Positions 1 to 7,058 of a stretch of DNA of 64,000 bases are shown piece after piece (the stretch's first letter is position 1; each line of letters starts with the position of its first letter). The DNA lies in contig NZ_PYMB01000020.1 of NCBI RefSeq assembly GCF_003026455.1, forward strand, positions 1 to 64,000, given 5' to 3'. This DNA is from Photobacterium rosenbergii (GTDB lineage Bacteria > Pseudomonadota > Gammaproteobacteria > Enterobacterales > Vibrionaceae). A model generated the notes under the pieces. That model had not been told where the DNA came from and searched no databases. It worked only from the letters and a program-made list of their open reading frames with translations. The translations under genes were made by a program, and so were the position numbers.

Positions 1-560
1 ACTCCGGGTCAGCGCAATATCGTTAAAGTGTCTGACATCATGAAGCTAGAGAAAGCGGGCTACAAGGTAGATGTTGATGCCAAAGGCAATGCGCAAGTAT
101 TGGATAAAGACGGTAACGTTGCAGGTGTTGTGACTAAGAACGGCAAAGGCGGCTATAGCTTTGTAGATGCCAAAACAGGTGAGCGCGGCGGCTTTGTTAT
201 TGCAGACGATACAGTTAAGCCTATTGACCCGGATACACCGAATAACGGTAAGAAGCCAACCCCGATTAAGCCGGACGACAAGAATGGTAATGGGGGCTCA
301 AACCTGACTCCGGGTCAGCGCAATATCGTTAAGGCATCTGAAATCAAGAAACTTGCTGAAGCTGGTTACTCTGCAAAGATTGACGCTAAAGGCAATGCTC
401 AAGTGTTTGATAAGAGTGGAAAGCTTGCTGGTGTTGTGGTTAACGATGGTAAAGGTGGTTACCAAGCAGTAGATACAAATACAGGTGAGCGAGGCAATTT
501 CACTATCGTTGATGATACAAACAGCGATGTGCCTAATCCGAACCCAATAATTGATGACAA
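1..560 (+). repeat. Tandem 306-bp coding repeat in the adhesin
   Basis: The 26-base string beginning ACTCCGGGTCAGCGCAATAT at base 1 recurs at 307, giving a period of 306 bp, or 102 codons, in frame. The second copy has diverged at many third positions and ends near 525-560. More copies probably lie upstream of the window. Such in-frame repeats can change adhesin length by recombination. Confidence 0.75.
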
Positions 561-1008
561 AGAGATTATTACACCAATCGTTGATGAAATTGAGCAAATC
601 CGTGATGTAGCAAATCGCACTGTAGAAGACATTTACAGCAATGGCTCTGCAGTAGCCGCTAAATCAGTTGCTAACGAAAACCGCATCAACAAGCTAGAAG
701 ATAGCTTCAAAGATATGGCAGCCCGTCAGGATAAGTTCGAAGACAAATTAAACAAAATGGACAAGAAAATGGACGGCGTTATGGCGGGTACCCATGCGGT
801 AACTAACGCCCGTCCAATGGTTGCGGGTGGTCAAACTGCCTTTGGTGTTGGTACTGGTTTCGCTGGTTCAGCACAAGCGGTAGCGGTAGGTGTTGCCCAC
901 AATTTCAAAGACTCTGCATGGTCAGTTTCTGCAACTACTAACGTTTCTACCGGTAGCGGCGTGAAGACCCAGGTATCGGGCGGCGTTGGCGCACACTACG
1001 TGTTCTAA
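1..1008 (+). CDS. Trimeric autotransporter-like adhesin, C-terminal part (5' truncated by window edge)
   Basis: The reading frame is open from base 1, so the true start lies outside the window; the first ATG at 40 is internal to a repeat. Two copies of a roughly 102-residue repeat are visible (about 1-306 and 307-560), each opening with TPGQRNIVK and containing a DAKGNAQV...GKGGY...TGERG core. A coiled-coil stalk rich in Lys, Asp and Asn follows, then a glycine-rich C-terminal segment ending in Tyr-Val-Phe that looks like a YadA-type outer-membrane anchor (residues 260-335 of the visible part). The expected role is a surface-exposed trimeric adhesin whose last domain forms the outer-membrane barrel. 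The ligand cannot be told. The repeat number outside the window is unknown. Family assignment is by pattern recognition of the anchor and stalk. Confidence 0.75.
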   Translation, partial: TPGQRNIVKVSDIMKLEKAGYKVDVDAKGNAQVLDKDGNVAGVVTKNGKGGYSFVDAKTGERGGFVIADDTVKPIDPDTPNNGKKPTPIKPDDKNGNGGSNLTPGQRNIVKASEIKKLAEAGYSAKIDAKGNAQVFDKSGKLAGVVVNDGKGGYQAVDTNTGERGNFTIVDDTNSDVPNPNPIIDDKEIITPIVDEIEQIRDVANRTVEDIYSNGSAVAAKSVANENRINKLEDSFKDMAARQDKFEDKLNKMDKKMDGVMAGTHAVTNARPMVAGGQTAFGVGTGFAGSAQAVAVGVAHNFKDSAWSVSATTNVSTGSGVKTQVSGGVGAHYVF

Positions 1009-1062
1009 GCATTCCCACATCCTGTTTAAGGCTGCTACAGGCAAAAGAGGCAGCCCATTTAC

Positions 1063-1466
1063 CAGTAACTTAGTCATGGGGTGACTCGTTACTGTTAAGT
1101 GTCTCCACACTTACCAGTTGATGCCTGGTTAAAAGCATCACACCAAGTTCGCTAGGCTTGGTGGATGGTTATAGAAAAGTAGCCGGTCCCTAGCCACCGG
1201 CTTAAAGCTCAAGGCTAGGGCACTTAATTAATGGATAGTGGCAGATTCCAGACTCCATTAGATAAGTGTTGTCCCTATGCGACGCTGAACGGGCGGGGCC
1301 CCGTATAAACAGCCTCCTGGTCGAGCAATCTGCCAGCTGCAACTCACCCGCTGGTATATCGGGCAATATATACCGAATGTTCATGTTATGTATTGTGTTG
1401 ATACTACTTTTCTAGGTATGTCTTTGACTGTTCGGCCACTCTATTATTTAGAGTGGCTTTTTTTTT
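1063..1466 (+). ncRNA. Candidate large structured RNA ending in an intrinsic terminator
   Basis: No convincing coding frame exists between the adhesin and the MarR gene, but the stretch is a chain of strong stems. These are CAGTAAC/GTTACTG with nested AGTCA/TGACT (1063-1094), TAAGTGT/ACACTTA (1096-1113), TGATGC/GCATCA (1119-1140), CACCAAG/CTTGGTG (1141-1163) and AGCCGGT/ACCGGCT (1181-1202). A nested CACTTA...TAATGGA / TCCATTA...TAAGTG follows (1221-1268), then GGTATAT/ATATACC (1353-1374). Two long-range pairings are also possible: CCCTAGCC (1188) with GGCTAGGG (1213), and TGGCAGATT (1239) with AATCTGCCA (1327). A stem of GCCACTCT/AGAGTGGC plus nine T residues (1435-1466) ends it. I do not recognise it as tmRNA, RNase P, 6S or CsrB. 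The 5' end and strand are inferred from the terminator. Confidence 0.5.
1435..1466 (+). terminator. Intrinsic terminator upstream of the MarR gene
   Basis: An 8-bp stem GCCACTCT/AGAGTGGC with a 7-base loop is followed by a run of nine T residues. It lies more than 420 bases after the adhesin stop codon, so it more likely ends a separate transcript than the adhesin mRNA. Confidence 0.8.
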
Positions 1467-1512
1467 AATCGAACTATATGATCCATCGCGTATAGTGATT
1501 AAGGGTTAAATC

Positions 1513-1968
1513 ATGACAAAAGACATCAAGGCACATGAGACTGCAAGCGGCCTGGCGTGGGTTGCAACACGACTTCTCAACAATAAGATTCAACTTGCAA
1601 TCTCTGAGCGTTATAACGAAATCAACGTTGAACAATTAACTATGCTGATGGAGTTGGCATACGAAGATGGGATCAGGCCAACCACTTTGGCTAAGCGTAT
1701 GACACGCAGCAAAGGGACTATCTCTAGCCTTATTCGTCATGCGACCAAAAATGGCTATATTGCTTCAGCGCCGGATCCAGCAAACAAAAATGCCAAGCGT
1801 ATTCACTTGACGATCAAAGGCAAGGAAGTTCACGATGAGTTGATGCCGATTCTGATGGATATATTGATTGGTTCTACCGAAGGCATTGATCCTGCCGATT
1901 TGGAAGCCACCCAGCGAGTGATGACCAAAATCATCAAAACCGAGTATCCCGAGTACTTCGAATATTAA
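1513..1968 (+). CDS. MarR-family transcriptional regulator
   Basis: This 151-residue protein has the length and layout of MarR regulators: an N-terminal helical dimerisation segment, a winged helix-turn-helix in the middle (around residues 50-110, with the recognition-helix text TLAKRMTRSKGTISSLIRH and the wing ADPANKNAKRIHLT-like segment) and a C-terminal helix. It is expected to be a cytoplasmic dimer binding a palindromic operator and released by a small ligand. A Shine-Dalgarno-like AAGGG precedes the ATG at 1513. It stands alone between a terminator upstream and one downstream, so its target is not evident; the adhesin and the small ORF at 2226 are the nearest candidates. The ligand is unknown. 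Confidence 0.85.
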   Translation: MTKDIKAHETASGLAWVATRLLNNKIQLAISERYNEINVEQLTMLMELAYEDGIRPTTLAKRMTRSKGTISSLIRHATKNGYIASAPDPANKNAKRIHLTIKGKEVHDELMPILMDILIGSTEGIDPADLEATQRVMTKIIKTEYPEYFEY

Positions 1969-1972
1969 AAAG

Positions 1973-2000
1973 AAGGTCGCCACTTAGGCGGCCTTTTTTT
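1973..2000 (+). terminator. Terminator after the MarR gene
   Basis: Stem AAGGTCGCC/GGCGGCCTT with the loop ACTTA and a following run of seven T residues, directly after the stop codon at 1968. Confidence 0.85.
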
Positions 2001-2225
2001 CACCCTTTTCACTGCTATTGACATGCCCCTTTTTGTTGCCCGCCTTTTCCAACATATTGTTTTTTGCCGAATACGGCTCTTGTTATGAGTCTAAAGCCAA
2101 TGCTCTCGAGTTTGGTGTTATCTAATAGCTCCCATTAGGCCTTATTGAACAATTGATTTGTTGATATGATTACTGTCAATATGTTTAATATTGAATTTAA
2201 GTAATTAACACTTTGAGGAGTACCT

Positions 2226-2438
2226 ATGGCTCATTTATCAATGCCTGCCTTAATTGCCATGTTTTCCGCTGCCTGTACGACAACGGATTCATTTTCCGTG
2301 ATGTCCGTTAATGAGCCGGAATGCATACAGAAAACAGTGAAGATGCCTTGTGATAGACAGCCTATAGACGCGTACCTTGATGAAGCGACCGGGGAGGCGG
2401 TTTTGGTAGGGGAACGCAATGATGATTCAAATGGTTAG
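2226..2438 (+). CDS. Small hypothetical protein, possible lipoprotein
   Basis: This 70-residue frame starts with ATG seven bases after a clear GAGGAG-type ribosome binding site. The N-terminus is hydrophobic up to a cysteine at residue 17 (Phe-Ser-Ala-Ala-Cys), which resembles a weak lipobox. The remainder contains two further cysteines and an acidic tail. It has no recognisable family. The coding call rests on the ribosome binding site and the N-terminal hydrophobic stretch; a chance ORF is possible. An AT-rich stretch before it (2150-2215) could hold a promoter. Confidence 0.45.
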   Translation: MAHLSMPALIAMFSAACTTTDSFSVMSVNEPECIQKTVKMPCDRQPIDAYLDEATGEAVLVGERNDDSNG

Positions 2439-2553
2439 CGGAGAAGGCTGTATACATCCTGAATTTTGGTTCGATATGAAGCCTTTTCTATTGATAAGGT
2501 TTAATGTTGAATCTATTATCTCCGCAACAACATGAGTGACGGATGTAGAAGAT

Positions 2554-3318
2554 ATGTTCAAACAATCAAAATTTGCTGCAGTGATGACAATTACCGCTTT
2601 GGGGATGGCTTCCATGCTGGCTCCGGTTCAAGCTGCCGAGCAAGACCCTAACCCCGCCGATCTGACCCAAACCAACACCTTTGTGTGGATGAGTGCAGAT
2701 AACAAAGGCAATACCAAGGTAAATCTCGGCCTTGCCGGGCAATACAGTGAGGGGAACACCTTCCTCGGCCTTATCGAGCATGGTGTGAAGTTCCAGAACA
2801 ACTTCAAGGGGACCGATGGGCAAAACTCCCGCCTGCGCTACTTCCAGGTTTTGGATACCGGTTCGAGTCTGGCACCCAAAGCCGGTGCCAGTGTGGACTA
2901 CATGAAAGGCTGGAAGCACAAAGGTGTGGAGAGTGACATTGTGGCACTGGGCGGTATTGCCAAAGTGAATACCCCGATGGACGCATTAACCATTTATCCC
3001 AACCTGGCTTATGTGACGGGTGACATTAAAGCGGGTGGGGTAAAGAAAAGCGTGAGTGGTTATCAGGCCAATCTGTTTGCTTCTCTGGCGCTGAGTGAAA
3101 GTGGGAACTACGCCATCTTCCAGCCGCAGTGGATGGACACCAATATCGGTTCGAAGTTTGAAATGAAGACCGGTTTCGGCGCGCCGGTGACAGACAGCGG
3201 CAAGCTTTGGATGAATGTCGACCATGTATTCACCAGTGTGGATCTGAAAGGTGTCAATGGCGGTATGGGCCGTGATAACGACAACAAATTTGAAGTCGGT
3301 ATTTCTTACTATTTTTGA
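2554..3318 (+). CDS. Putative outer-membrane beta-barrel protein
   Basis: From the ATG at 2554 the product is 254 residues. It has a typical signal peptide (Lys-rich start, hydrophobic core, APVQAA cleavage region near residue 27). The mature part consists of alternating polar and aromatic beta-strand segments and ends in Ser-Tyr-Tyr-Phe, the terminal aromatic signature used for outer-membrane barrel assembly. A GTG at 2536 would also be in frame but would put seven charged residues before the signal peptide, so I prefer 2554. Length and strand pattern suggest a 10- to 12-stranded monomeric channel, but I cannot place it in a named porin family. It is monocistronic, followed by a terminator. 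Confidence 0.7.
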   Translation: MFKQSKFAAVMTITALGMASMLAPVQAAEQDPNPADLTQTNTFVWMSADNKGNTKVNLGLAGQYSEGNTFLGLIEHGVKFQNNFKGTDGQNSRLRYFQVLDTGSSLAPKAGASVDYMKGWKHKGVESDIVALGGIAKVNTPMDALTIYPNLAYVTGDIKAGGVKKSVSGYQANLFASLALSESGNYAIFQPQWMDTNIGSKFEMKTGFGAPVTDSGKLWMNVDHVFTSVDLKGVNGGMGRDNDNKFEVGISYYF

Positions 3319-3344
3319 TAATTGCAGGATAGTCACTATGAATA

Positions 3345-3368
3345 GCCACCGAACACGGTGGCTTTTTT
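3345..3368 (+). terminator. Terminator after the outer-membrane protein gene
   Basis: Perfect GCCACCG/CGGTGGC stem with loop AACA followed by six T residues. Confidence 0.85.
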
Positions 3369-3496
3369 GTGCTTGGCGTTTAAATATGGCCAGCAGTGGC
3401 ATTAACTTAATCTAGATTAAGTTTTGCTGTCAGGATCCCCGTTATTATCGGCCCCCGCTTTTTGCTGTACCGAACGATATTTGTAGAGGATTGGAC

Positions 3497-4609
3497 TTGA
3501 GCACTTTGTTTACTGAAACCCGCATTGGCAAGATGACGCTAAAAAACCGCTTCATGCGCAGTGCGACGTGGGAAAATATGGCAACCGAAGATGGCCATAT
3601 GACAGACAAGCTATACGCTATCTATGAAGAGCTTGCCCAAGGTGAAGTCGGCCTGATCGTGACCGGTTATGCAAACATTGTTGAAGAAGAGAAGCCCAAT
3701 GCCGGGATGATGGGGATCTACAATGACTCCTTTATTGATGAGTATCAGAAACTGACCGAACTGGTACACCGGAATGATTCCAAAATCGTAATGCAACTGG
3801 CCTATGGTGGCACCAAAACCACTTTTGACCTTGGCGAAAGGGTCATCTTCGCACCAAGCGAAGTGCCGGAAAAAGGCACCCAAACCTTGGGCAAGGCGAT
3901 GACCAAAGAAGAAATTGATTACATCGTCAAGGCATTTGCCGAGGCCAGTTTGCGGGCACAGAAGTCAGGTTTTGATGGGGTTGAAATCCATGCTGCCCAC
4001 ACTTACCTGATCAACCAGTTCCTCAGTCCCTACTACAACCGTCGCGAAGACGAGTACGGCGGCAGTCTGGAAAACCGCATGCGCTTTTTGATGGAGATCT
4101 ACGCCGAAACCAGAAAGTTGGTCGGCGACGATTTCCCTATTCTGGTAAAGCTGACGGCGACTGAGTTTTTTGACGGTGGTGTGAGCTTTGACGAGACCCG
4201 CATTGTTTGCCAGAAACTCGCTGAGGTTGGGGTGGATGCCATCATCATCTCGGGCAATATCCACGGCAAGGCAAACACCATGGTTGGCCAGTCATTCGAT
4301 GGCTATACCATCCAAGAAGAAGGTTACTTTCACGAATATGGCCATGTTATCAGCCAGGAAGTTAACGTGCCTGTTATTACCGTTGGTGGCCTGACGGATA
4401 TTGCTGCGATAGAGAAAATTGCTGATAGCACAGGTATTCAATACTTCGCACTATCACGCCCATTGCTGTCCGAACCACATTTGATCAAGCGATGGAAGGA
4501 AGGGGATAGAACGCCAGTTGAGTGTGAGCGCTGCTCGAAGTGCCGCACCAAACGCGGAAATTTCTGCGTAGTGAACAAGGAAAGAAAAACCCAGCTTGCG
4601 CAAATGTAA
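3497..4609 (+). CDS. NADH:flavin oxidoreductase (Old Yellow Enzyme family)
   Basis: This is a 370-residue FMN-dependent TIM-barrel protein. The N-terminus (RIGKMTLKNRFMRSATWENMA) and the HAAHTYLINQFLSPYYNRREDEYGGS block near residue 170 are hallmark Old Yellow Enzyme segments, the latter carrying the substrate-binding histidines. Such enzymes reduce activated C=C bonds with NAD(P)H in the cytoplasm. Two TTG codons could start it; the AGAGGA Shine-Dalgarno at 3485-3490 gives a normal 6-base spacer only for TTG 3497, so 3491 is unlikely. Near the C-terminus are four cysteines (CERCSKC...C) reminiscent of the iron-sulfur ligands of 2,4-dienoyl-CoA reductase, yet the second flavin domain of that enzyme is absent. 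The substrate is unknown. Single gene with its own terminator. Confidence 0.88.
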   Translation: MSTLFTETRIGKMTLKNRFMRSATWENMATEDGHMTDKLYAIYEELAQGEVGLIVTGYANIVEEEKPNAGMMGIYNDSFIDEYQKLTELVHRNDSKIVMQLAYGGTKTTFDLGERVIFAPSEVPEKGTQTLGKAMTKEEIDYIVKAFAEASLRAQKSGFDGVEIHAAHTYLINQFLSPYYNRREDEYGGSLENRMRFLMEIYAETRKLVGDDFPILVKLTATEFFDGGVSFDETRIVCQKLAEVGVDAIIISGNIHGKANTMVGQSFDGYTIQEEGYFHEYGHVISQEVNVPVITVGGLTDIAAIEKIADSTGIQYFALSRPLLSEPHLIKRWKEGDRTPVECERCSKCRTKRGNFCVVNKERKTQLAQM

Positions 4610-4640
4610 TTTGAGCGGGTTTGAATCTTGTTGAACGTAA

Positions 4641-4667
4641 AGCCAGCAAAATGTTGCTGGCTTTTTT
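4641..4667 (+). terminator. Terminator after the flavin oxidoreductase
   Basis: Stem AGCCAGCA/TGCTGGCT followed by six T residues. Confidence 0.85.
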
Positions 4668-4826
4668 GATCTTGCTTGCTGCCGTGGAATACTGACCTTG
4701 CCATGACCCTATACGTGCAGGAATGGTGTATTGATGACTTTAATAAAAAGCGCCGGTAAACGTAGGCGTGAAACACTTTTTAATTGTTGTGCTAACAATT
4801 GAAGGGTAGACAGTAAAGAGTAGTGA

Positions 4827-5387
4827 ATGATGATAAAAACAAAAGCCAAATTACTTTCGGTGGCATTGGCTGCCGCATTGCTTGGGGGCTGCGCCAGTTA
4901 CAGCATTTCAGAGCAGGACATGACCAATTACCTGCAAGACTCGGTTAGCCTGGACCAATCGGTCGGGGTGGAAAATGTCATGTATGCCGAAGTGGCGGTA
5001 GATGATTTGGAAGTCAAAATTGGCCGGGCCGATGCCGACAGGGTGTCAGTATTTGCCAGTACCAATGCCCAAGTGCAGATGCTTAGTATGAAGAATGTGG
5101 GATTAGATCTAGACGTAGAGTTCAGTGCTGTACCTGAATATGACAAAGACACGGGTGAAGTTTATTTGAAATCGCTGCGGCTTGAGCGCTTTGACGAGAG
5201 TAGCCAGCAGCTAACCCCTGAGGTTAAGAAGTTATTGAAGCCTGCGGTGTCGATGATCGGCTATGCTTTATCCAAACAGCCGGTTTATAAGTTGGATAGC
5301 TCAAAGGTACAGGAAGCCTTGATCAAATCGGCCGAGCCGAACCTGGTTATCAAAAACAACAAGCTGGTTATCGAACTGTTTGATTAA
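4827..5387 (+). CDS. DUF1439 lipoprotein (YceB-like)
   Basis: The 186-residue product begins with a lipoprotein signal peptide ending in Leu-Leu-Gly-Gly-Cys (cysteine near residue 22), so it should be lipid-anchored, probably in the outer membrane. The mature region matches the DUF1439 pattern seen in E. coli YceB: a ligand-binding-like alpha/beta fold with a C-terminal segment in which a Tyr-Lys-Leu-Asp turn precedes the final amphipathic strand. The molecular role of the family is not established. It is a single-gene unit with a strong terminator directly downstream. Confidence 0.8.
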   Translation: MMIKTKAKLLSVALAAALLGGCASYSISEQDMTNYLQDSVSLDQSVGVENVMYAEVAVDDLEVKIGRADADRVSVFASTNAQVQMLSMKNVGLDLDVEFSAVPEYDKDTGEVYLKSLRLERFDESSQQLTPEVKKLLKPAVSMIGYALSKQPVYKLDSSKVQEALIKSAEPNLVIKNNKLVIELFD

Positions 5388-5417
5388 GCTCAACTTTGTG
5401 CTGAGGCATGAAGAGAA

Positions 5418-5450
5418 AAGGATTAGCGACAAAGCTAATCCTTTTTTTTT
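5418..5450 (+). terminator. Terminator after the YceB-like gene
   Basis: Stem AAGGATTAGC/GCTAATCCTT with a 5-6 base loop and nine to ten T residues. Confidence 0.88.
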
Positions 5451-5464
5451 GATTCCAACTTTAA

Positions 5465-5671
5465 TCACTTCACTAAAACATATCCGTTTGTGTCTCGCAC
5501 GCTATGACTATTATCGCAATCGTTGTTTGGGCTTTCAGCTAGGCATTTTTGAGTGGCTGACAAATCAAGCTGTACGCTATTGCGCGACTTTATGTGTGTC
5601 GCAATAGCTGAGCCTAGCAATATTACCGAAATAGCTAGAAAAGGCTTAACAAATCGTTGTGAAAATACCAT
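5465..5671 (-). CDS. Small hypothetical membrane-anchored protein
   Basis: A 68-residue frame on the minus strand whose ATG is preceded by AAGGA with a 9-base spacer. The N-terminal 25 residues form a single hydrophobic segment (a signal anchor or signal peptide ending around Ala-Thr-His), followed by a polar tail with two cysteines. It converges with the YceB-like gene across the terminator at 5418-5450. No family is recognised. The coding call rests on the ribosome binding site and the hydrophobic start only. Confidence 0.45.
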   Translation of the reverse strand: MVFSQRFVKPFLAISVILLGSAIATHIKSRNSVQLDLSATQKCLAESPNNDCDNSHSVRDTNGYVLVK

Positions 5672-5907
5672 GCGTGTTTTTCCTTGTTTTTTTTAAAATT
5701 TCAAATTTCCTTTGGATATATTATAAGACAAATTGATGGATTAAGTTGAGTTCGATCAATTTTTATTATGCTGGTTATTGTTGTGCTACTAGGTGTTTAT
5801 TCTTTTCATGAAAGGATGTGTGGAATTAGCTTGGTATTATGGGCCAGTAAGTGCCATGTGATGCTGTCGTTACTGACTGAGGCAAACAGGTTTGTCGCAA
5901 TTACCTG

Positions 5908-6162
5908 TCAAACAGCCTTCTTGCCATAATCTGTAGGTTGGCATCGTACATTGCTGGATACTTCATCGTGTTCTATTTCTCTGTCGACCAGTTTGCGGAT
6001 GGTAAACCGGGCAATATCAAGTTCTTGGTTGAGTTGGATGAGCTTGTAGTGGACAGCCTCATACTGCCTACGGACTTTTCGGTAGCGTTTGGAAAGGAAA
6101 AAGACGGCACTTAGCACCGCAGTGTTCGTCAGTATTATGATACCAATCATGAGTCCCAGCAT
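5908..6162 (-). CDS. Small membrane protein with coiled-coil tail, unknown function
   Basis: This 84-residue protein has an AAGGGG ribosome binding site 7 bases before its ATG. Residues 1-24 form one transmembrane helix, followed by a basic stretch (Lys-Arg-Tyr-Arg-Lys-Val-Arg-Arg) that predicts a cytoplasmic C-terminal domain, then heptad-like Leu/Ile spacing suggestive of a short coiled coil. It lies downstream of the DsbA-like gene on the same strand with a 116-base gap, so the two may be co-transcribed. No known family is recognised. Confidence 0.6.
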   Translation of the reverse strand: MLGLMIGIIILTNTAVLSAVFFLSKRYRKVRRQYEAVHYKLIQLNQELDIARFTIRKLVDREIEHDEVSSNVRCQPTDYGKKAV

Positions 6163-6278
6163 GGTGTTACCCCTTAGTTTTATTTATTGATACAAATTTG
6201 TCTATTTGAGGGCATCCATGCCAATTATCGTCGTTAACGATAACCTTTTGGTTTGTTGTTGAACCTGCTTTCAGGTAC

Positions 6279-6887
6279 CTATTTATCTAATAGTGCTATT
6301 ACAGTGGAGGCGATATCCTCTTCACTCTTATGTGCTTGGAACAGAACGACATACTTGCTGTTGATGACCAGTGAAGGGACAGCATTGACTTCATAGGCCG
6401 TGCTGATGTGCTTGGCCCTGTCTACCTCTGCCTTGATTGCCTTGACGTTTCGTTTTGCCGTTTTTGCATCATCGCCCTTGCTGTAACGCTTGATTGTCTT
6501 CATGGCTTCATTGAGCCTGACTTCAGCACTACCGCCACTTTGCATCGCATCAAATAAATCTGCTGTGAAGGCGTCGAGCTTGTCCGGCGTAACCATTAAT
6601 CGTCCCGTATAGTATAGGGAAGCTTGCATTTCAGTCGGACGGTTGTAGACAACATGGACTTTGTCTATCGGTTGTTCGATGCGTTTGGCTAACCGGGCAA
6701 AGATCTGCTCCAGCGAATGACAGGCATGGCAGCCGAGTGCAAAAATCTCGGTGACGGGTGCCAGTTTAATATCACCCGTGGTATCTACCGTTTCGTAGTG
6801 GATCCCCTCTATCGGTTTGGTTGCGGCATTGACCTGGGCAGCAAGAAGCATCCAGAACACCATGGTTATCAGGCTGTTTGTTTTCAC
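6279..6887 (-). CDS. DsbA-like periplasmic thiol:disulfide oxidoreductase
   Basis: The 202-residue product begins with a signal peptide (residues 1-22). The mature protein carries a Cys-His-Ala-Cys redox motif at residues 53-56 (DsbA has Cys-Pro-His-Cys) inside a FALGCHACHSLE block, and the cis-proline segment NAVPSLVI near residue 170, with an alpha-helical insert between them, as in DsbA. It should act in the periplasm on protein disulfides. The start codon is GTG at 6887, supported by an AGGAGGGG ribosome binding site. The CHAC dipeptide is unusual for classical DsbA and may mark a specialised substrate. No membrane partner is visible apart from the small protein at 5908. Confidence 0.85.
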   Translation of the reverse strand: MKTNSLITMVFWMLLAAQVNAATKPIEGIHYETVDTTGDIKLAPVTEIFALGCHACHSLEQIFARLAKRIEQPIDKVHVVYNRPTEMQASLYYTGRLMVTPDKLDAFTADLFDAMQSGGSAEVRLNEAMKTIKRYSKGDDAKTAKRNVKAIKAEVDRAKHISTAYEVNAVPSLVINSKYVVLFQAHKSEEDIASTVIALLDK

Positions 6888-7058
6888 GGTTGTACCCCTC
6901 CTATTTCGTGGTGGTGATTATACATATTTAGGTTTGATGTAAAACCTAAATATTTTGTGGTGTTTTTTTGCTCTTTGTTAAGGTGAATAGTTTGGCCCTG
7001 GATAGTGTTAATCTGGCGCGAATTTCCTTAAGATCAGAGATTAGGGATAGATGAGGAT

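Noticed and set aside
1202-1384. Minus-strand 60-codon frame between the adhesin and MarR genes
   Set aside because: No ribosome binding site and strongly overlapping inverted repeats; RNA structure on the plus strand explains the sequence better.
1063-1466. Hairpin-rich region considered as an integron attC array or tmRNA
   Set aside because: No integrase or cassette ORFs, no attC-like core sites, and no tmRNA end sequences or tag frame were seen.
5380-5607. Plus-strand 75-codon frame after the YceB-like gene
   Set aside because: It runs through the strong terminator at 5418-5450 and has no ribosome binding site.
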